Positions 48,876 to 58,224 are shown, numbered from the stretch's first letter. The stretch: DNA of 64,000 nucleotides from Amycolatopsis sp. A133 (GCF_031082405.1 NZ_JAVHJU010000076.1:62001-126000); one strand, 5' to 3'. The notes: generated by a model from the sequence alone, not told the origin. Program-made: numbers and translations.

Positions 48876-49823
48876 TCAGGTGGCGAAGACGTTTTCCAGC
48901 GCCGCGAGCCGCGGCGTCGGGAACTCGATCTTGCGCGCTTCGGCGAGCACGTCCCTGGCGTAGAGGCCCGCGCCTTCCCGGGTCAGGTGTCCCGCCCGAT
49001 CCAATTCTTCCATGAGGAAGCTGTACATGTTCTTGCCCGCGAGCAGCCTCTGCAGGAAGAAGCTCAGCAGTCCCGCCGGGACGCGGGAGACGAGGGCCGC
49101 GCCGCCTCCCGGCGATCCGCCTCTGGCCTTCACCAGTGGAATCATCTCGCGCGTCAGGAGAACGGCTTGCTCGACAGCCTTGCGCGAGGCGAACAGGCGG
49201 GCCTGCCCTCCCACCGCCAGCACCTGAGTCAGGAGCCCGGCGTCCAGGACGAAGTGGACCCAGAGCCACGAGCGGAAGTCCGGCTGCTCGGACACCGAGA
49301 AGCCGGCGTCCGCGAAGAGGTCCCGGACGAGGGTGTACCGCTCGGCCCGGTTCGAGCCCTCGCAGAAACCCAGGAAGATCTTCTTCGTGACGCCACCGCG
49401 GAGCGTGGAGCCGGTGAAACCTCCGCCACCGGCGGGAAACCCCCAGACGACCTGGTCGCCGGGCAGCGGGGACACGACGGCCGACGGCTCCGCCCAGACG
49501 TTGCCGAACATCAGCACGGTGGCGTCGCCGACGCGGCTGCCGAGGAAGCCGACGGCGTCGTCCAGCTGGTCGTGGTTGACACTCAGCACGATCAGGTCGT
49601 AGTCGTGCCCGGCGTCCAGGTCCTCCCGCAGGGTGACCGGCCACCGTTGCGCGACCGGAGCGCCGCGGCGGACCCGGCCGTCCCGGATCCGCAGGTCCAC
49701 TGTGGAACCGAGCGCGGCCGCCCGGCCCGGCCGCACGTAGAACTCGACCTGGTGCCCCGCTTTCTCCAGGGCCCAGCCGTAGAGCGTGGCGATCGTCCCG
49801 CGCCCGAACATCAGCACCTTCAC
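48876..49823 (-). CDS. Ketopantoate-reductase-like (ApbA/PanE family) oxidoreductase
   Basis: 315 residues from GTG 49823. The start VKVLMFGRGTIATLYGWALEKAGHQVEFYVRPGRA is the PanE-type NADP-binding motif. The C-terminal domain retains a helical region with NMYSFLMEELDR, but ligand residues differ from true PanE, so it is likely a paralogue acting on another keto acid. It diverges from a TetR gene at 49942. Confidence 0.82.
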   Translation of the reverse strand: MKVLMFGRGTIATLYGWALEKAGHQVEFYVRPGRAAALGSTVDLRIRDGRVRRGAPVAQRWPVTLREDLDAGHDYDLIVLSVNHDQLDDAVGFLGSRVGDATVLMFGNVWAEPSAVVSPLPGDQVVWGFPAGGGGFTGSTLRGGVTKKIFLGFCEGSNRAERYTLVRDLFADAGFSVSEQPDFRSWLWVHFVLDAGLLTQVLAVGGQARLFASRKAVEQAVLLTREMIPLVKARGGSPGGGAALVSRVPAGLLSFFLQRLLAGKNMYSFLMEELDRAGHLTREGAGLYARDVLAEARKIEFPTPRLAALENVFAT

Positions 49824-49941
49824 CGGATCGACGCTAACACCGCGAACGGAAAGCGTTGTCCTCTTGATCGGAAGTGAGAACGATCGTCGTCCGGGTGACT
49901 CATCTCGCCACGGCGCAAGCCGGGTGGAGATCCGATGGCAC

Positions 49942-50616
49942 ATGCGGTTGACTGCAGGTGTGAAGGCACCACGGACCGACGAGGCCGGCCTGCGCTCCGA
50001 CGCCGCGCGCAACCGAGCGCGGATCGTGGAGACGGCCCGGGAGCTCTTCCGCGCCCGCGGAATCGACGTCCCCATGAGCACGATCGCCCGCCACGCCGAC
50101 GTCGGCGTGGCAACGCTTTTCCGGCGGTTCCCCACCAGGGACGCCCTGGTGACCGAGGTGTTCACCGAGCAGATCGCCCGCTGCCAGGCTCTGCTGGACG
50201 AAGCCGTCGACGATCCGGATCCGTGGCGCGGCTTCCGCCGGCTCCTCGAGTTCACCTGCACCGAGCAGCTGGACGACCGCGGGTTCACCGAGGCGTTCCT
50301 CGCCCTGTTCGCCGACGAGGTCGACTACCGGAAGCGGCGCCGGGACGTCGAAACCGCCTTCGGGAAACTCGTCCGCCGGGCGCAGGAGGCCGGTCGGCTC
50401 CGGCCGGACTTCGCCCCCGGCGACTTGGTCATGATCTTGCTGGCCAACGGCGGCCTCCGCAACGCCCCGCCGGAACACGCAAAGGATCTCTCCCGCCGAT
50501 TCGTCGCCTACCTGCTGCAGACGTTCGGCACCGAAGACGCGGCCGAACGCGAGCCCCTTCCGCCGGCCGGCCCGCTGGGCCTGCACCACGCTCAGGGGCA
50601 GGGCACGGCCAGCTGA
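49942..50616 (+). CDS. TetR-family regulator
   Basis: 224 residues from ATG 49942; a GTG at 49960 is an alternative. The HTH is at ~22-68 (RNRARIVETARELFRARGIDVPMSTIARHADVGVATLFRRFPTRDALVTEVF), with the C-terminal pattern FAPGDLVMILLANGGLRNAP seen in TetR_C-like (SbtR) members. It probably represses the divergent PanE-like gene. A perfect hairpin follows. Confidence 0.88.
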   Translation: MRLTAGVKAPRTDEAGLRSDAARNRARIVETARELFRARGIDVPMSTIARHADVGVATLFRRFPTRDALVTEVFTEQIARCQALLDEAVDDPDPWRGFRRLLEFTCTEQLDDRGFTEAFLALFADEVDYRKRRRDVETAFGKLVRRAQEAGRLRPDFAPGDLVMILLANGGLRNAPPEHAKDLSRRFVAYLLQTFGTEDAAEREPLPPAGPLGLHHAQGQGTAS

Positions 50617-50631
50617 CCGGGCGGTATCGCA

Positions 50632-50659
50632 CCGGCCCTCACCGGCCGGTGAGGGCCGG
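50632..50659. terminator. Perfect 28-bp palindromic terminator
   Basis: CCGGCCCTCACCGG directly followed by CCGGTGAGGGCCGG, 16 bases after the tetR stop and ahead of the convergent oxidoreductase gene. Confidence 0.78.
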
Positions 50660-50804
50660 CTTGCCCGGTGGCGGAGGCCGTGGTCGGTGCGGTCGTGGCG
50701 AGCAGAGCAAGGGCCACGGCACCGGCACCGGCGAGGCGGGGAACGCGGGGACCCCTTCCGGGGGAAGGTGGCGCCCCGCCCCGCCGGATCGCGGCGAGGG
50801 CGGG

Positions 50805-52220
50805 TCAGCGGCCGTAGGCTTCGAGCAGCCGCAGCCACACCTCGCTGACGGTGGGAAAAGCCGGGACCGCGTGCCAGAGCCGGTCCAGCGGGACCTCGCC
50901 GACCACGGCGATCGTCGCCGCGTGCAGCATTTCCGCGACGTCCGGGCCGACCAGGGTGAACCCGGCGATCACCTTGCGGTCCTCGTCGACGACCATCCGG
51001 GCGTGTCCCCGGTAGCCCTCGGCGTGCACGGCGGAGCCGGCGGTGGCGGCCAGGTCGTAGTCGACGACGCGGATCCGCAACCCGGCGGCCTCGGCGCCGG
51101 CCGCCGTCAGACCCACCGACGCGATTTCCGGGTCGGTGAAGACCACCTGCGGCACCGCGCGCTCGTCGGCGGTCGCCGCGTGCCGGCCCCATTCGCCGTC
51201 TTCGACCGGTTCGCCCTTCGCGCGCGCCACGATGACGTCGCCGACCGCGCGGGCCTGGTACTTGCCTTGGTGCGTCAGGAGAACGCGCCGGTTGACGTCC
51301 CCGGCGGCGTAGAGCCAGTCGTCTGCTCCGAGGACCCGCATCGTGTTGTCGACCGTGAGCCAGGCACCCGGCTGCAGGCCGATGGTGTCGAGGCCGATGT
51401 CCTGGGTGTTCGGCGTGCGGCCGATCGCGACGAGCAGTTCGTCGGCGTCGAGCTGCTCGCCGTCGGTGAGCGTGAGGGACACCGTTCCGTCTTCGTTGCG
51501 CTTGACGGAGCCGGCCTCGGCACCGATGCGGACCGAAACCCCCTTCTCCTCGAGCGACTCCGCGACACGTTCGCCGACGAACGGCTCGTTGAGGTGCAGC
51601 ACGCCGTCACGGGCCAGCATCGTCACCGACGACCCAAGCTCGCTGAACGCGGTCGCCATCTCCGAAGCCACCACCCCGCCGCCGATGACGGCGAGCCGGC
51701 CCGGGACCGCCTTCGCCGCGACGGTTTCGCGGCTGGTCCACGGCTCGGCCGCGCGGAGGCCGTCGATGTCCGGGACCAGGGCGCTGCTGCCGGTCGCGAC
51801 GATCACCGCGTGCCGCGCGGTCAGCGTCGTGGTGGTGCCGTCGGCGCCGGTCACCTCGACGACCCGGGCGGCGGCGATCCGGCCGTGGCCGCGGTAGAGC
51901 GGGATGCCGGCCGATCCGAGCCAGGACACCTGGCCCTCGTCGTTCCAGTCCGAGGCGAAGGAGTCGCGCCGGCGGAGCACGGCCGCCACGTCGAGCTCAC
52001 CCGTCACGGCTTCCCGCGCACCGGGCACCTGCCGGGCCGCGCGGAGTGCCGCCCCGCTGCGCAGCAACGCCTTGGTCGGCATGCACGCCCAGTAGGAGCA
52101 CTCACCGCCGACCAGCTCCCGCTCGACGACGGCGGCGGTCAGGCCGCCCTGCACCACCCGGTCGGCCGCGTTCTCCCCGACCGGGCCCGCCCCGATGACG
52201 ACGACGTCGTACGTGGTCAC
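50805..52220 (-). CDS. Pyridine-nucleotide/FAD disulfide-reductase-family oxidoreductase
   Basis: 471 residues. FAD motif VVIGAGPVGENAADRVVQGG; redox-active Cys pair C41 and C46 in GGECSYWACMPTK; NAD(P) motif AVIGGGVVASEMATAFSELGS. The dimerisation end reads AVPAFPTVSEVWLRLLEA, with Phe where glutathione or lipoamide reductases have the catalytic His (HPT), as in mycothione/Mer-like actinobacterial relatives. Exact substrate unknown. It is one base downstream of an HdeD-like gene and forms an operon with it, likely under the nearby TetR. Confidence 0.87.
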   Translation of the reverse strand: MTTYDVVVIGAGPVGENAADRVVQGGLTAAVVERELVGGECSYWACMPTKALLRSGAALRAARQVPGAREAVTGELDVAAVLRRRDSFASDWNDEGQVSWLGSAGIPLYRGHGRIAAARVVEVTGADGTTTTLTARHAVIVATGSSALVPDIDGLRAAEPWTSRETVAAKAVPGRLAVIGGGVVASEMATAFSELGSSVTMLARDGVLHLNEPFVGERVAESLEEKGVSVRIGAEAGSVKRNEDGTVSLTLTDGEQLDADELLVAIGRTPNTQDIGLDTIGLQPGAWLTVDNTMRVLGADDWLYAAGDVNRRVLLTHQGKYQARAVGDVIVARAKGEPVEDGEWGRHAATADERAVPQVVFTDPEIASVGLTAAGAEAAGLRIRVVDYDLAATAGSAVHAEGYRGHARMVVDEDRKVIAGFTLVGPDVAEMLHAATIAVVGEVPLDRLWHAVPAFPTVSEVWLRLLEAYGR

Positions 52221-52221
52221 T

Positions 52222-52785
52222 TCAGTTCCCCTTGGCGGCGCGGCCGAGCCGGATCGCCGAGACGAGGAAGAAGATGCCGCCGAGGACCGCGTAACCGGCG
52301 ACGCTGCTCAGCGACGGCTGCGCGCCGGAGGCGCTGATGACGAAGTTGGCGCCGGCCAGCACGGAGATGCCACCACTGAGGATCATCGGCCACTGGCCTC
52401 CCATTTTGCGGCGGCGGACGCCGACGATCAGCTGGACCAGCCCGGCCACGATCGCCCAGGCCCCCCACACGCGCAGCACGCCCGCCACCCCGGACGCGGA
52501 CGCGATGCCGATCCCGATGGCCGCGAGCAGGCTGATCGCCATGTTCACGTACAGCGCGGTCACCGACCCGCCGCCCTTCGAGGAGCGCGCGTCCACCACG
52601 GCCGAACCCACGTCGAACAGCGGGTACAGGACGACCAGGACGACGCCGGCCGCCCCCAAGCCCGACTTGGTCGTCAGGAACACCAGGACCGCCCACACGA
52701 CGGCGAACGCGAACCGCACGAAGTACAACCGGCGCAGAGCCGGTGCGAACCCACCTACGGCGGGCGAGTCGACAGTAGTCACCAT
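52222..52785 (-). CDS. HdeD-like (DUF308) integral membrane protein
   Basis: 187 residues from ATG 52785 (GAAGGG upstream). Six hydrophobic segments spaced as in the HdeD/DUF308 family (FAFAVVWAVLVFLT, GAAGVVLVVLYPLFDVG, YVNMAISLLAAIGIGIA, and others). Function in the family is a poorly defined acid or stress role. It leads the two-gene operon with the disulfide-reductase-like flavoprotein; TetR-type operators lie 35-105 bases upstream. Confidence 0.78.
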   Translation of the reverse strand: MVTTVDSPAVGGFAPALRRLYFVRFAFAVVWAVLVFLTTKSGLGAAGVVLVVLYPLFDVGSAVVDARSSKGGGSVTALYVNMAISLLAAIGIGIASASGVAGVLRVWGAWAIVAGLVQLIVGVRRRKMGGQWPMILSGGISVLAGANFVISASGAQPSLSSVAGYAVLGGIFFLVSAIRLGRAAKGN

Positions 52786-52820
52786 GATCCCTTCAAGGCT
52801 GCGGGACATCATCCCGACAA

Positions 52821-52889
52821 GACCGAACGTTCTATCTCACGTCAGCATGGTCGACGCCGGCACCGGTGTCAAGACAGAACGTTCTATCT
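52821..52889. promoter_or_regulatory. Two TetR operators upstream of the HdeD-like/flavoprotein operon
   Basis: 52821-52838 reads GACCGAACGTTCTATCTC and 52872-52889 reads AGACAGAACGTTCTATCT; both centre on GAACGTTC. A third copy stands at the start of the divergent-side tetR (53639-53656). Shared sites link the TetR at 53030 to this operon. Confidence 0.75.
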
Positions 52890-53029
52890 GAGTTCTTACG
52901 CGCGGGGAGCGTGGGATCCCGGCGGGAGCGGAGGCAGTGGAGATCGCCGTGCCGGTGCAGCTTCCGAGCCGTGGCGACCACTCGGCGGCAGGTCAGGACC
53001 GACGTTCTCGCCCGAGTGCCCCGCGGCCG

Positions 53030-53623
53030 TTACTTCGAGGCGGAGTCGATGCGGTGCTGCAGGATCCCGTCGACACCTTGCAGGAACGTGTCGCAGACGC
53101 CGGCCGGGTCGGCCAGGCAGCCCGAGACCATCGCGCCGTCCCGCAGCAGCACGAAGTGCCGGCCCGCGAGTTCGGGCGGCGTGTCGCCGACCTGCGCGAG
53201 CAGGTCCGTGACGATGTTCAGGAACCACTTGCGGTGCGCGAGGACGGCTTGGTGCACGGGGTGCGCGGGATCCGGGTACTCCGCGACCGCATTGAGGAAC
53301 GCGCAGCCGCGGAACCGGGCGGAGCGGATGCCGTCGGTGATCGATCCGGCGATGGCTCGCAGCTTGTCCGCGGCCGAAAGGTCGCCGGCCAGAACCTTGC
53401 CGAACCCTCCGCGCTCCATCTCGTGCACACCCCGCAGATACGCGACGACGAGGTCTTCTTTGCCGGGGAAGTGCCGGTACAGCGTGGCGCGGGTGACCTT
53501 CGCCTCCGCGACGATCCGGTCGATTCCCACGGAGTGCAAACCCTCCGCGTAGAAGATCCGGGTGGCCGTCGCGAGCAGCCTCGACCGCGCTTCGGACACC
53601 TGGCTCCGAGTGTTGTGCACCAT
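53030..53623 (-). CDS. TetR-family regulator
   Basis: 197 residues. HTH at ~12-58 (ARSRLLATATRIFYAEGLHSVGIDRIVAEAKVTRATLYRHFPGKEDLVVAYL). The C-terminal region (YPDPAHPVHQAVLAHRKWFLNIVTDLLAQVG) is that of AcrR-like proteins sensing hydrophobic or oxidised compounds. The operator just upstream of its own start matches two sites before the HdeD-like gene, so it should regulate itself and that operon. Confidence 0.9.
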   Translation of the reverse strand: MVHNTRSQVSEARSRLLATATRIFYAEGLHSVGIDRIVAEAKVTRATLYRHFPGKEDLVVAYLRGVHEMERGGFGKVLAGDLSAADKLRAIAGSITDGIRSARFRGCAFLNAVAEYPDPAHPVHQAVLAHRKWFLNIVTDLLAQVGDTPPELAGRHFVLLRDGAMVSGCLADPAGVCDTFLQGVDGILQHRIDSASK

Positions 53624-53638
53624 CCGTTCGAGTTTAGC

Positions 53639-53656
53639 AGATAGAACGGTCGGTAT
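53639..53656. promoter_or_regulatory. Autoregulatory TetR operator
   Basis: AGATAGAACGGTCGGTAT, 16 bases upstream of the tetR ATG (53623). Its left arm AGATAGAAC is the exact complement of the GTTCTATCT arm in the sites at 52821 and 52872. Confidence 0.65.
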
Positions 53657-53681
53657 CGAGTCGAGAGCCGCCCGCTCGACG

Positions 53682-54833
53682 TCAGCCCGTCCGGTAGGGA
53701 CGGAAGAACTCCCGCAGCTCGTGGGCGTACAGCTCCGGCTCCTCGAAGGCCGCGAAGTGCCCGCCGCGAGCCGGTTCCGTCACCCGCACGGTGTTCGCCA
53801 CCCGGTCGAACCACGCGCGAGGCGGACGGACGATGTCACCGGGGAAGATCGCGAAACCGGAGGGAACCTCGACCCGGCGGGCGAGCTGAGCCGGCGGGAT
53901 CGCGGCGTTCGCGCGGTACATCCGCATCGACGACCCGATCGTTCCGGTCGACCAGTAGATCATGATGTTCGTGAGGATCTCGTCCTTCGTATAACTGCGC
54001 TCGACGTCGCCGCCGCAGTCGCTCCAGGCGCGCAGCTTTTCCACGATCCACGCCGCGAGGCCGGCCGGGGAGTCGTTGAGCCCCACCGCCGCCGTCTGCG
54101 GCTTCGTGCGGTGCATCGCCGCGTACGCCCCCTCCGCCGCGCCCCACGACGCGACCTCGGCCAGCCAGTCGCGCTCCTCCCGCGTGAGTTCCGCCGGGTC
54201 ACCCGCGAAGAACGGCAAGCCGGCGTCCGTGCGGTGCACCGCCACCACCCGATCCGGGTGATCGAGGGCCAGGTAACGGCTCACGTGGCTGCCGATGTCG
54301 CCACCGGCCGCGCCGAAGCGCCGGTACCCCAGCACGTCCATCAGCTCGGCCCACAAGCCCGCCACCGCGATCGAATCCACCGGCACCCCGGGCCGGCCGG
54401 AATACCCGAAGCCGGGCATGTCCGGTACGACGACGTCGAACGCGTCGGCGGGATCGGCGCCGTGCGCGCCCGGGTCGGTCAGCAGCGGGAGGAGCTTCGT
54501 GTACCGCCAGAACGAGTCCGGCCACCCGTGGGCGAGCACGATCGGCAGGACGGGGCCGGCCGGCGCGACCGCCCGCACATGCGCGTAGTGGATGCCGAAC
54601 CCGCCCACCGGCACGCGGAACCGGCTGATCGCGTTCAACTCGGCTTCGCGGGCACCCCAGTCGAACTCCTCCGCCCAATAGGCGACGAGTTCGCGCAGGT
54701 AGCCGAGATCGGCGCCGGCCGACCAGCCGGCCTCTTCGGGCGTATCGGGCCACCGCGTTGCGCGGAGGCGGGCGCGAAGGTCTTCCAGGTCCGCCGGGGC
54801 GGTTCGCGAGACGAAGGGTTCGGGGGTCGGCAT
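53682..54833 (-). CDS. Epoxide hydrolase (alpha/beta fold with EHN N-terminal domain)
   Basis: 383 residues from ATG 54833. The N-terminal EHN segment (ADLEDLRARLRATRWPDTPEEAGW) marks microsomal-type epoxide hydrolases. The oxyanion motif is HGWPDSFWRY, the nucleophile Asp lies in AAGGDIGSHVSRYLA, and the C-terminal catalytic His in GGHFAAFEEPELYAHELREFF. It opens epoxides to diols. No clear partner gene; it precedes the aldo/keto reductase on the same strand with a 44-base gap. Confidence 0.9.
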   Translation of the reverse strand: MPTPEPFVSRTAPADLEDLRARLRATRWPDTPEEAGWSAGADLGYLRELVAYWAEEFDWGAREAELNAISRFRVPVGGFGIHYAHVRAVAPAGPVLPIVLAHGWPDSFWRYTKLLPLLTDPGAHGADPADAFDVVVPDMPGFGYSGRPGVPVDSIAVAGLWAELMDVLGYRRFGAAGGDIGSHVSRYLALDHPDRVVAVHRTDAGLPFFAGDPAELTREERDWLAEVASWGAAEGAYAAMHRTKPQTAAVGLNDSPAGLAAWIVEKLRAWSDCGGDVERSYTKDEILTNIMIYWSTGTIGSSMRMYRANAAIPPAQLARRVEVPSGFAIFPGDIVRPPRAWFDRVANTVRVTEPARGGHFAAFEEPELYAHELREFFRPYRTG

Positions 54834-54877
54834 GGAACCGACCGTACAAGCCTGAAGAGGAAGGCGTCCCGCGGAAA

Positions 54878-55930
54878 TCACCGCACGGGAACGAGCGGAA
54901 CGTCGAGGAGGCCGCGGTTTCCGTCGTAGCCACCGGCCAGCGCGGCCACGACGTCTTCGTGTGGCGCTCCCAGCCGCACCGCGCTCACCTCGTCCAGCCG
55001 ACGGTAGTGCTCGTCGGCGAGCCCGACGTCGAGCGCGTCGAGGTACCCCTGCAGCTGGGCCGGGGTGCGAGGTCCCACGATGGGGATCATCGAAGTGCGA
55101 GCCAGGGTGGCGCGCCGGCGCAGCCACGCCAGGGCGACCTGGATCGGCCCGGTTCCCGCCTCTTCGGCGACGGCGAGGACGGCGTCGACCACCGCCGTGC
55201 GCTGTTCGGTGCCGTCGACGCCGCCCGCCGCGACCCGGGCGCTGAGCCGCCCCTGCTCGCCCTTGCGGTACTTCCCGGTGAGGAGACCACCTGCCAGCGG
55301 CGAGTACAGGACGATGCCGAGCCCGTGGGCTTCGGCCATCGGGATGAGTTCCCGTTCCGCGGAGCGCTCGGCCAAGCTGTACTCGGTCTGGATGCCGAGG
55401 AGCGGCACCCGTCCGCCCAGGTCCGAGCGGACGGCGGCGCCGGCGACCCGCCAGGCCGGGAAGTTCGACAGTCCGCCGTAGCGGATCTTGCCCGCGCGGA
55501 TCAGGTCCTCGAAGCCCGCCAGGATCTCCGGTATCGGCGTCACGCCGTCGGGGAAGTGCGCCATGAAGACGTCCACGTAATCGGTCTTCAGCCGCTGAAG
55601 GCTCTCTTCCAGGGAGCGGACCATCGCCTTGCGGCTGTTGCCGGTACCGGTCGGCGGGGCCCCCGCCTGCCGGGTGCCGCCGTACTTGGTGATCACGACG
55701 AAGTCATCGCGTTCGCCACCGAGGAGATCACCCAGGATGCTCTCGGCCTCGCCGTTCTGGTAGATGCTCGAGACGTCGAAGGTGCTGCCGCCGGCCGCGA
55801 CGAACGCCTCGAAGATGGCCTTGGCTCCCGCCGTCCCGGTGGCGGCCGGTGCCGTGCCGAAGCCGGCCGTGCCCAGCACGTACTCCGAGACCCGCAAGCC
55901 GCCCTGTCGCCCGAAGGTTTGATAGCGCAC
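54878..55930 (-). CDS. Aldo/keto reductase
   Basis: 350 residues from GTG 55930. AKR features: RYQTFGRQGGLRVSEYVLGTAGFG, catalytic Asp and Tyr in STFDVSSIYQNGEAESILG, Lys in VVITKYGG, His in DVFMAHFPD, and the NADPH-binding PIVGPRTPAQLQGYLDAL. It reduces aldehydes or ketones. Its start is only three bases from the start of a divergent, internally deleted tetR, so the normal promoter gap has been lost. Confidence 0.9.
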   Translation of the reverse strand: MRYQTFGRQGGLRVSEYVLGTAGFGTAPAATGTAGAKAIFEAFVAAGGSTFDVSSIYQNGEAESILGDLLGGERDDFVVITKYGGTRQAGAPPTGTGNSRKAMVRSLEESLQRLKTDYVDVFMAHFPDGVTPIPEILAGFEDLIRAGKIRYGGLSNFPAWRVAGAAVRSDLGGRVPLLGIQTEYSLAERSAERELIPMAEAHGLGIVLYSPLAGGLLTGKYRKGEQGRLSARVAAGGVDGTEQRTAVVDAVLAVAEEAGTGPIQVALAWLRRRATLARTSMIPIVGPRTPAQLQGYLDALDVGLADEHYRRLDEVSAVRLGAPHEDVVAALAGGYDGNRGLLDVPLVPVR

Positions 55931-55933
55931 GAA

Positions 55934-56305
55934 GTGCACCTCGACGCGCGCCGCCGGCAGATCGTCGACGCGGCCCGCGCCCGCTTCGCCACGCACGGAT
56001 TCGCGCGGACGTCCATGACCGACCTCGTCGAGGCCTCCGGTCTCTCCGTCGGCGCGATCTACCGGTACTTCGAGAGCAAAGACCAGGCGGTCTCCCCGCC
56101 GCTGGCCACCCTCGTCCGCAGTCAGGTCGAGGACCTGCGCGCGGGGATCGCCGCGCTCCTGCCCGACCACGAGCCGGCGAAAGCGGAAGCCGCCGCCGAG
56201 GCGTTCGTGACCCTCTGCCACGGCTACGGCCAGCAGCTCGCGGTCCGCGGCGACCTCGACCCGGCGCCCTACGCCGCGGCCCTCCTGGCGATCATCGATT
56301 CGTGA
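55934..56305 (+). pseudogene. TetR-family regulator with an in-frame internal deletion
   Basis: 123 residues from GTG 55934. The HTH is intact (RRRQIVDAARARFATHGFARTSMTDLVEASGLSVGAIYRYFESKDQ). It then jumps straight to the C-terminal helices SPPLATLVRSQVEDLRAGIAALLPDH; full relatives have about 190 residues, so about 65 residues of the ligand-binding core are missing. No ribosome-binding site or promoter fits between it and the divergent reductase. Either a non-functional remnant or a DNA-binding protein blind to ligand. Confidence 0.65.
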
Positions 56306-56501
56306 GCTTCAGACGGACCCGAGCTGGTGCGCGCCGGTGCGCCCGGGCGGCGTCGGGATCGCCGCGATCCGGGCGCCCCCGCTCAACCGCGCCCCGCCGC
56401 CGCACGAGGGGACGATGAGGACTCGGTCCCGATGCCGGCCGGCCGCCGGCAACGCGACCGCTGCTGCGGCGCGAACAGGTCACCGCGCCGCAGCAGCGGG
56501 C

Positions 56502-57998
56502 CTACGACGAGAACGACCAGAGCTGGCAGGTGTTGTTGAGCCACATCCACATCTGCGCCTTCGTGCCGTTGGCGGTGCCGCAGTTCTGGTCGTCGAGGAC
56601 CATTCCGCTGTTCTCCACCACCAGTTCGTAGCGTCCGTTGCCGGCCGGGATCACCGCCCACTGCTGGCACTTGTTGCCCAGCGACTGCCACAGGTCCGTG
56701 GCGGTGCCGAGCGCCAGGCCGCAGTTGACCGCGTCGAGCACCGTGCCCGAGTTGACGTTGGTGATGGTCCACTTGTTGGCGCCGACACTCGTGAAGCGCC
56801 ACTGCTGGCAGGCGTTGTTCAGGTTGTCCCACAGCCGGACCGCGGTGCCGTTCGCGGTGCCGCAGTCGGCCGCGTCGAGCACCTTGCCGGCCGCCAGGTT
56901 CGTCAAGCGGTAGCTCGCGCCGTTGACCGGGAACGTGACGCTCTTGGTGTAGCCCACCGAAACGATGTTCGCCTGCACCGAGTTTTCCGTGGCGTCGGAG
57001 GGGTAGCCCGAGGTCATCACACCTTCGAAGAACGAGCCGACCGAACCGTTGCTGTTGTCGCCGCCGATCCCGAGGATGATGGCGCCCTGCTTGGTCATCG
57101 GCCGGTAGCCGTCCTGCGTCGGCAGGGATCCGTTCCACCGGGTCGCGAGCCCGCCGGACTGCGCGTTGCCGTCCTTGATCGCGTACGTCGAGGTGCCGTT
57201 GTTCTTGGTCACCGCGGTGACGAACGCGCTGCTGCGGCCGGTGTTCGCGGTGTTCGAGCCGTTCCCCCCGGCGAACAGGCCGTTCTCCAGGTCGGCCATG
57301 ACCTTCGGCGCGGAGCCGCTGCACGGTGAGAACCAGCACAGGGTGCCGAAGTAGATGGCGTCCATGTCCCCGTTGCCGGTGTCGTTGTTGTTCGTCTCGG
57401 CGTTGCCGTAGTCGAAGCAGCAACGGTCGTTGAAGTGCGTGCCCTCGGTCACCATGTACATGCCCTCGGGGGCACTGCCGGTGGCGACGCCGTTGGTGTT
57501 GTTGTTCCGGTAGCCGTTGCCCGCCGAGATGTAGACCCCGTACACCTTGTGGCCGCCCGCCGTCACCGGCAGGGCCGCGGCGTTCGCGCCCTGGTCGGCG
57601 GTGGGGTTGGCGCCGCCGCCGGGGGCGATGGTCAGGTCGTTGTGACGCGAGGTCTGGTCGTAGATCCGCACGATCGTGCAGTAGGTGCCCGAGCAGAACG
57701 AGTCCTGCGTCGCGGCGTTCGCGTAGCCGCCGGTGCTGAGCACGCCGATGTTGGCGGTGGCTCCGTCGGACCAGCGGCGCACCTGGTACAGCGATCCGCC
57801 GTAGGAACCGAACAGCGCGCGAGTGGTGCTGTGCGCGGCGACGCAAGGGGTGCCGCCGGACGCGTAGATGTCGCACGGCCCGGTGCCGGCGGCCGTGGCC
57901 GTGCCCGCCGCGGCGGCCAGCGCGGCGCCGGTGAGCAGGGCCGCGGCTCCCACCGCGAGCACCTTCCGCCAGCGGTGACGGAGAACCTGGAACCTCAT
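56502..57998 (-). CDS. Secreted GH54 alpha-L-arabinofuranosidase with a ricin-type (CBM13) lectin domain
   Basis: 498 residues; ATG after AAAGGAG. Signal peptide with WRKVLAVGAAALLTGAALAAAAGTATA. The catalytic part (residues ~40-340) matches AbfB/GH54: PCDIYASGGTPCVAAHSTTRALFGSY, YDQTSRHNDL, FDYGNAETNN and SFFEGVMTSGYPSDATENSVQANI. The C-terminal ~130 residues are a ricin-B beta-trefoil with repeated QQW/QLW motifs (NACQQWRF, NKCQQWAV, NTCQLWSF). It removes arabinose side chains from arabinoxylan or arabinan outside the cell. Confidence 0.92.
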   Translation of the reverse strand: MRFQVLRHRWRKVLAVGAAALLTGAALAAAAGTATAAGTGPCDIYASGGTPCVAAHSTTRALFGSYGGSLYQVRRWSDGATANIGVLSTGGYANAATQDSFCSGTYCTIVRIYDQTSRHNDLTIAPGGGANPTADQGANAAALPVTAGGHKVYGVYISAGNGYRNNNTNGVATGSAPEGMYMVTEGTHFNDRCCFDYGNAETNNNDTGNGDMDAIYFGTLCWFSPCSGSAPKVMADLENGLFAGGNGSNTANTGRSSAFVTAVTKNNGTSTYAIKDGNAQSGGLATRWNGSLPTQDGYRPMTKQGAIILGIGGDNSNGSVGSFFEGVMTSGYPSDATENSVQANIVSVGYTKSVTFPVNGASYRLTNLAAGKVLDAADCGTANGTAVRLWDNLNNACQQWRFTSVGANKWTITNVNSGTVLDAVNCGLALGTATDLWQSLGNKCQQWAVIPAGNGRYELVVENSGMVLDDQNCGTANGTKAQMWMWLNNTCQLWSFSS

Positions 57999-58224
57999 GG
58001 CTGTCTCCTTTCGTCAGACCCAGCAGCCGGCCAGGACGTCCACCCGAGGGTCATCGCGACGCCGTTGCCCAGGTCGAAGGAGATGAAAGCGATCAGGAGT
58101 ACCGAAAACCGTTTCATCGACGGGACCACGATGTCCTCGATTCCGCAGAATCACGGCGACGTCAGCGCCACCGGAAGCACACACAGCACGATAACGCCGG
58201 CGAACAGCCCCGACAAGGAGCAAT

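Noticed and set aside
58014-58223. 69-codon minus frame between GH54 and GH51
   Set aside because: No homology, no ribosome-binding site, and it lies in the regulatory gap.
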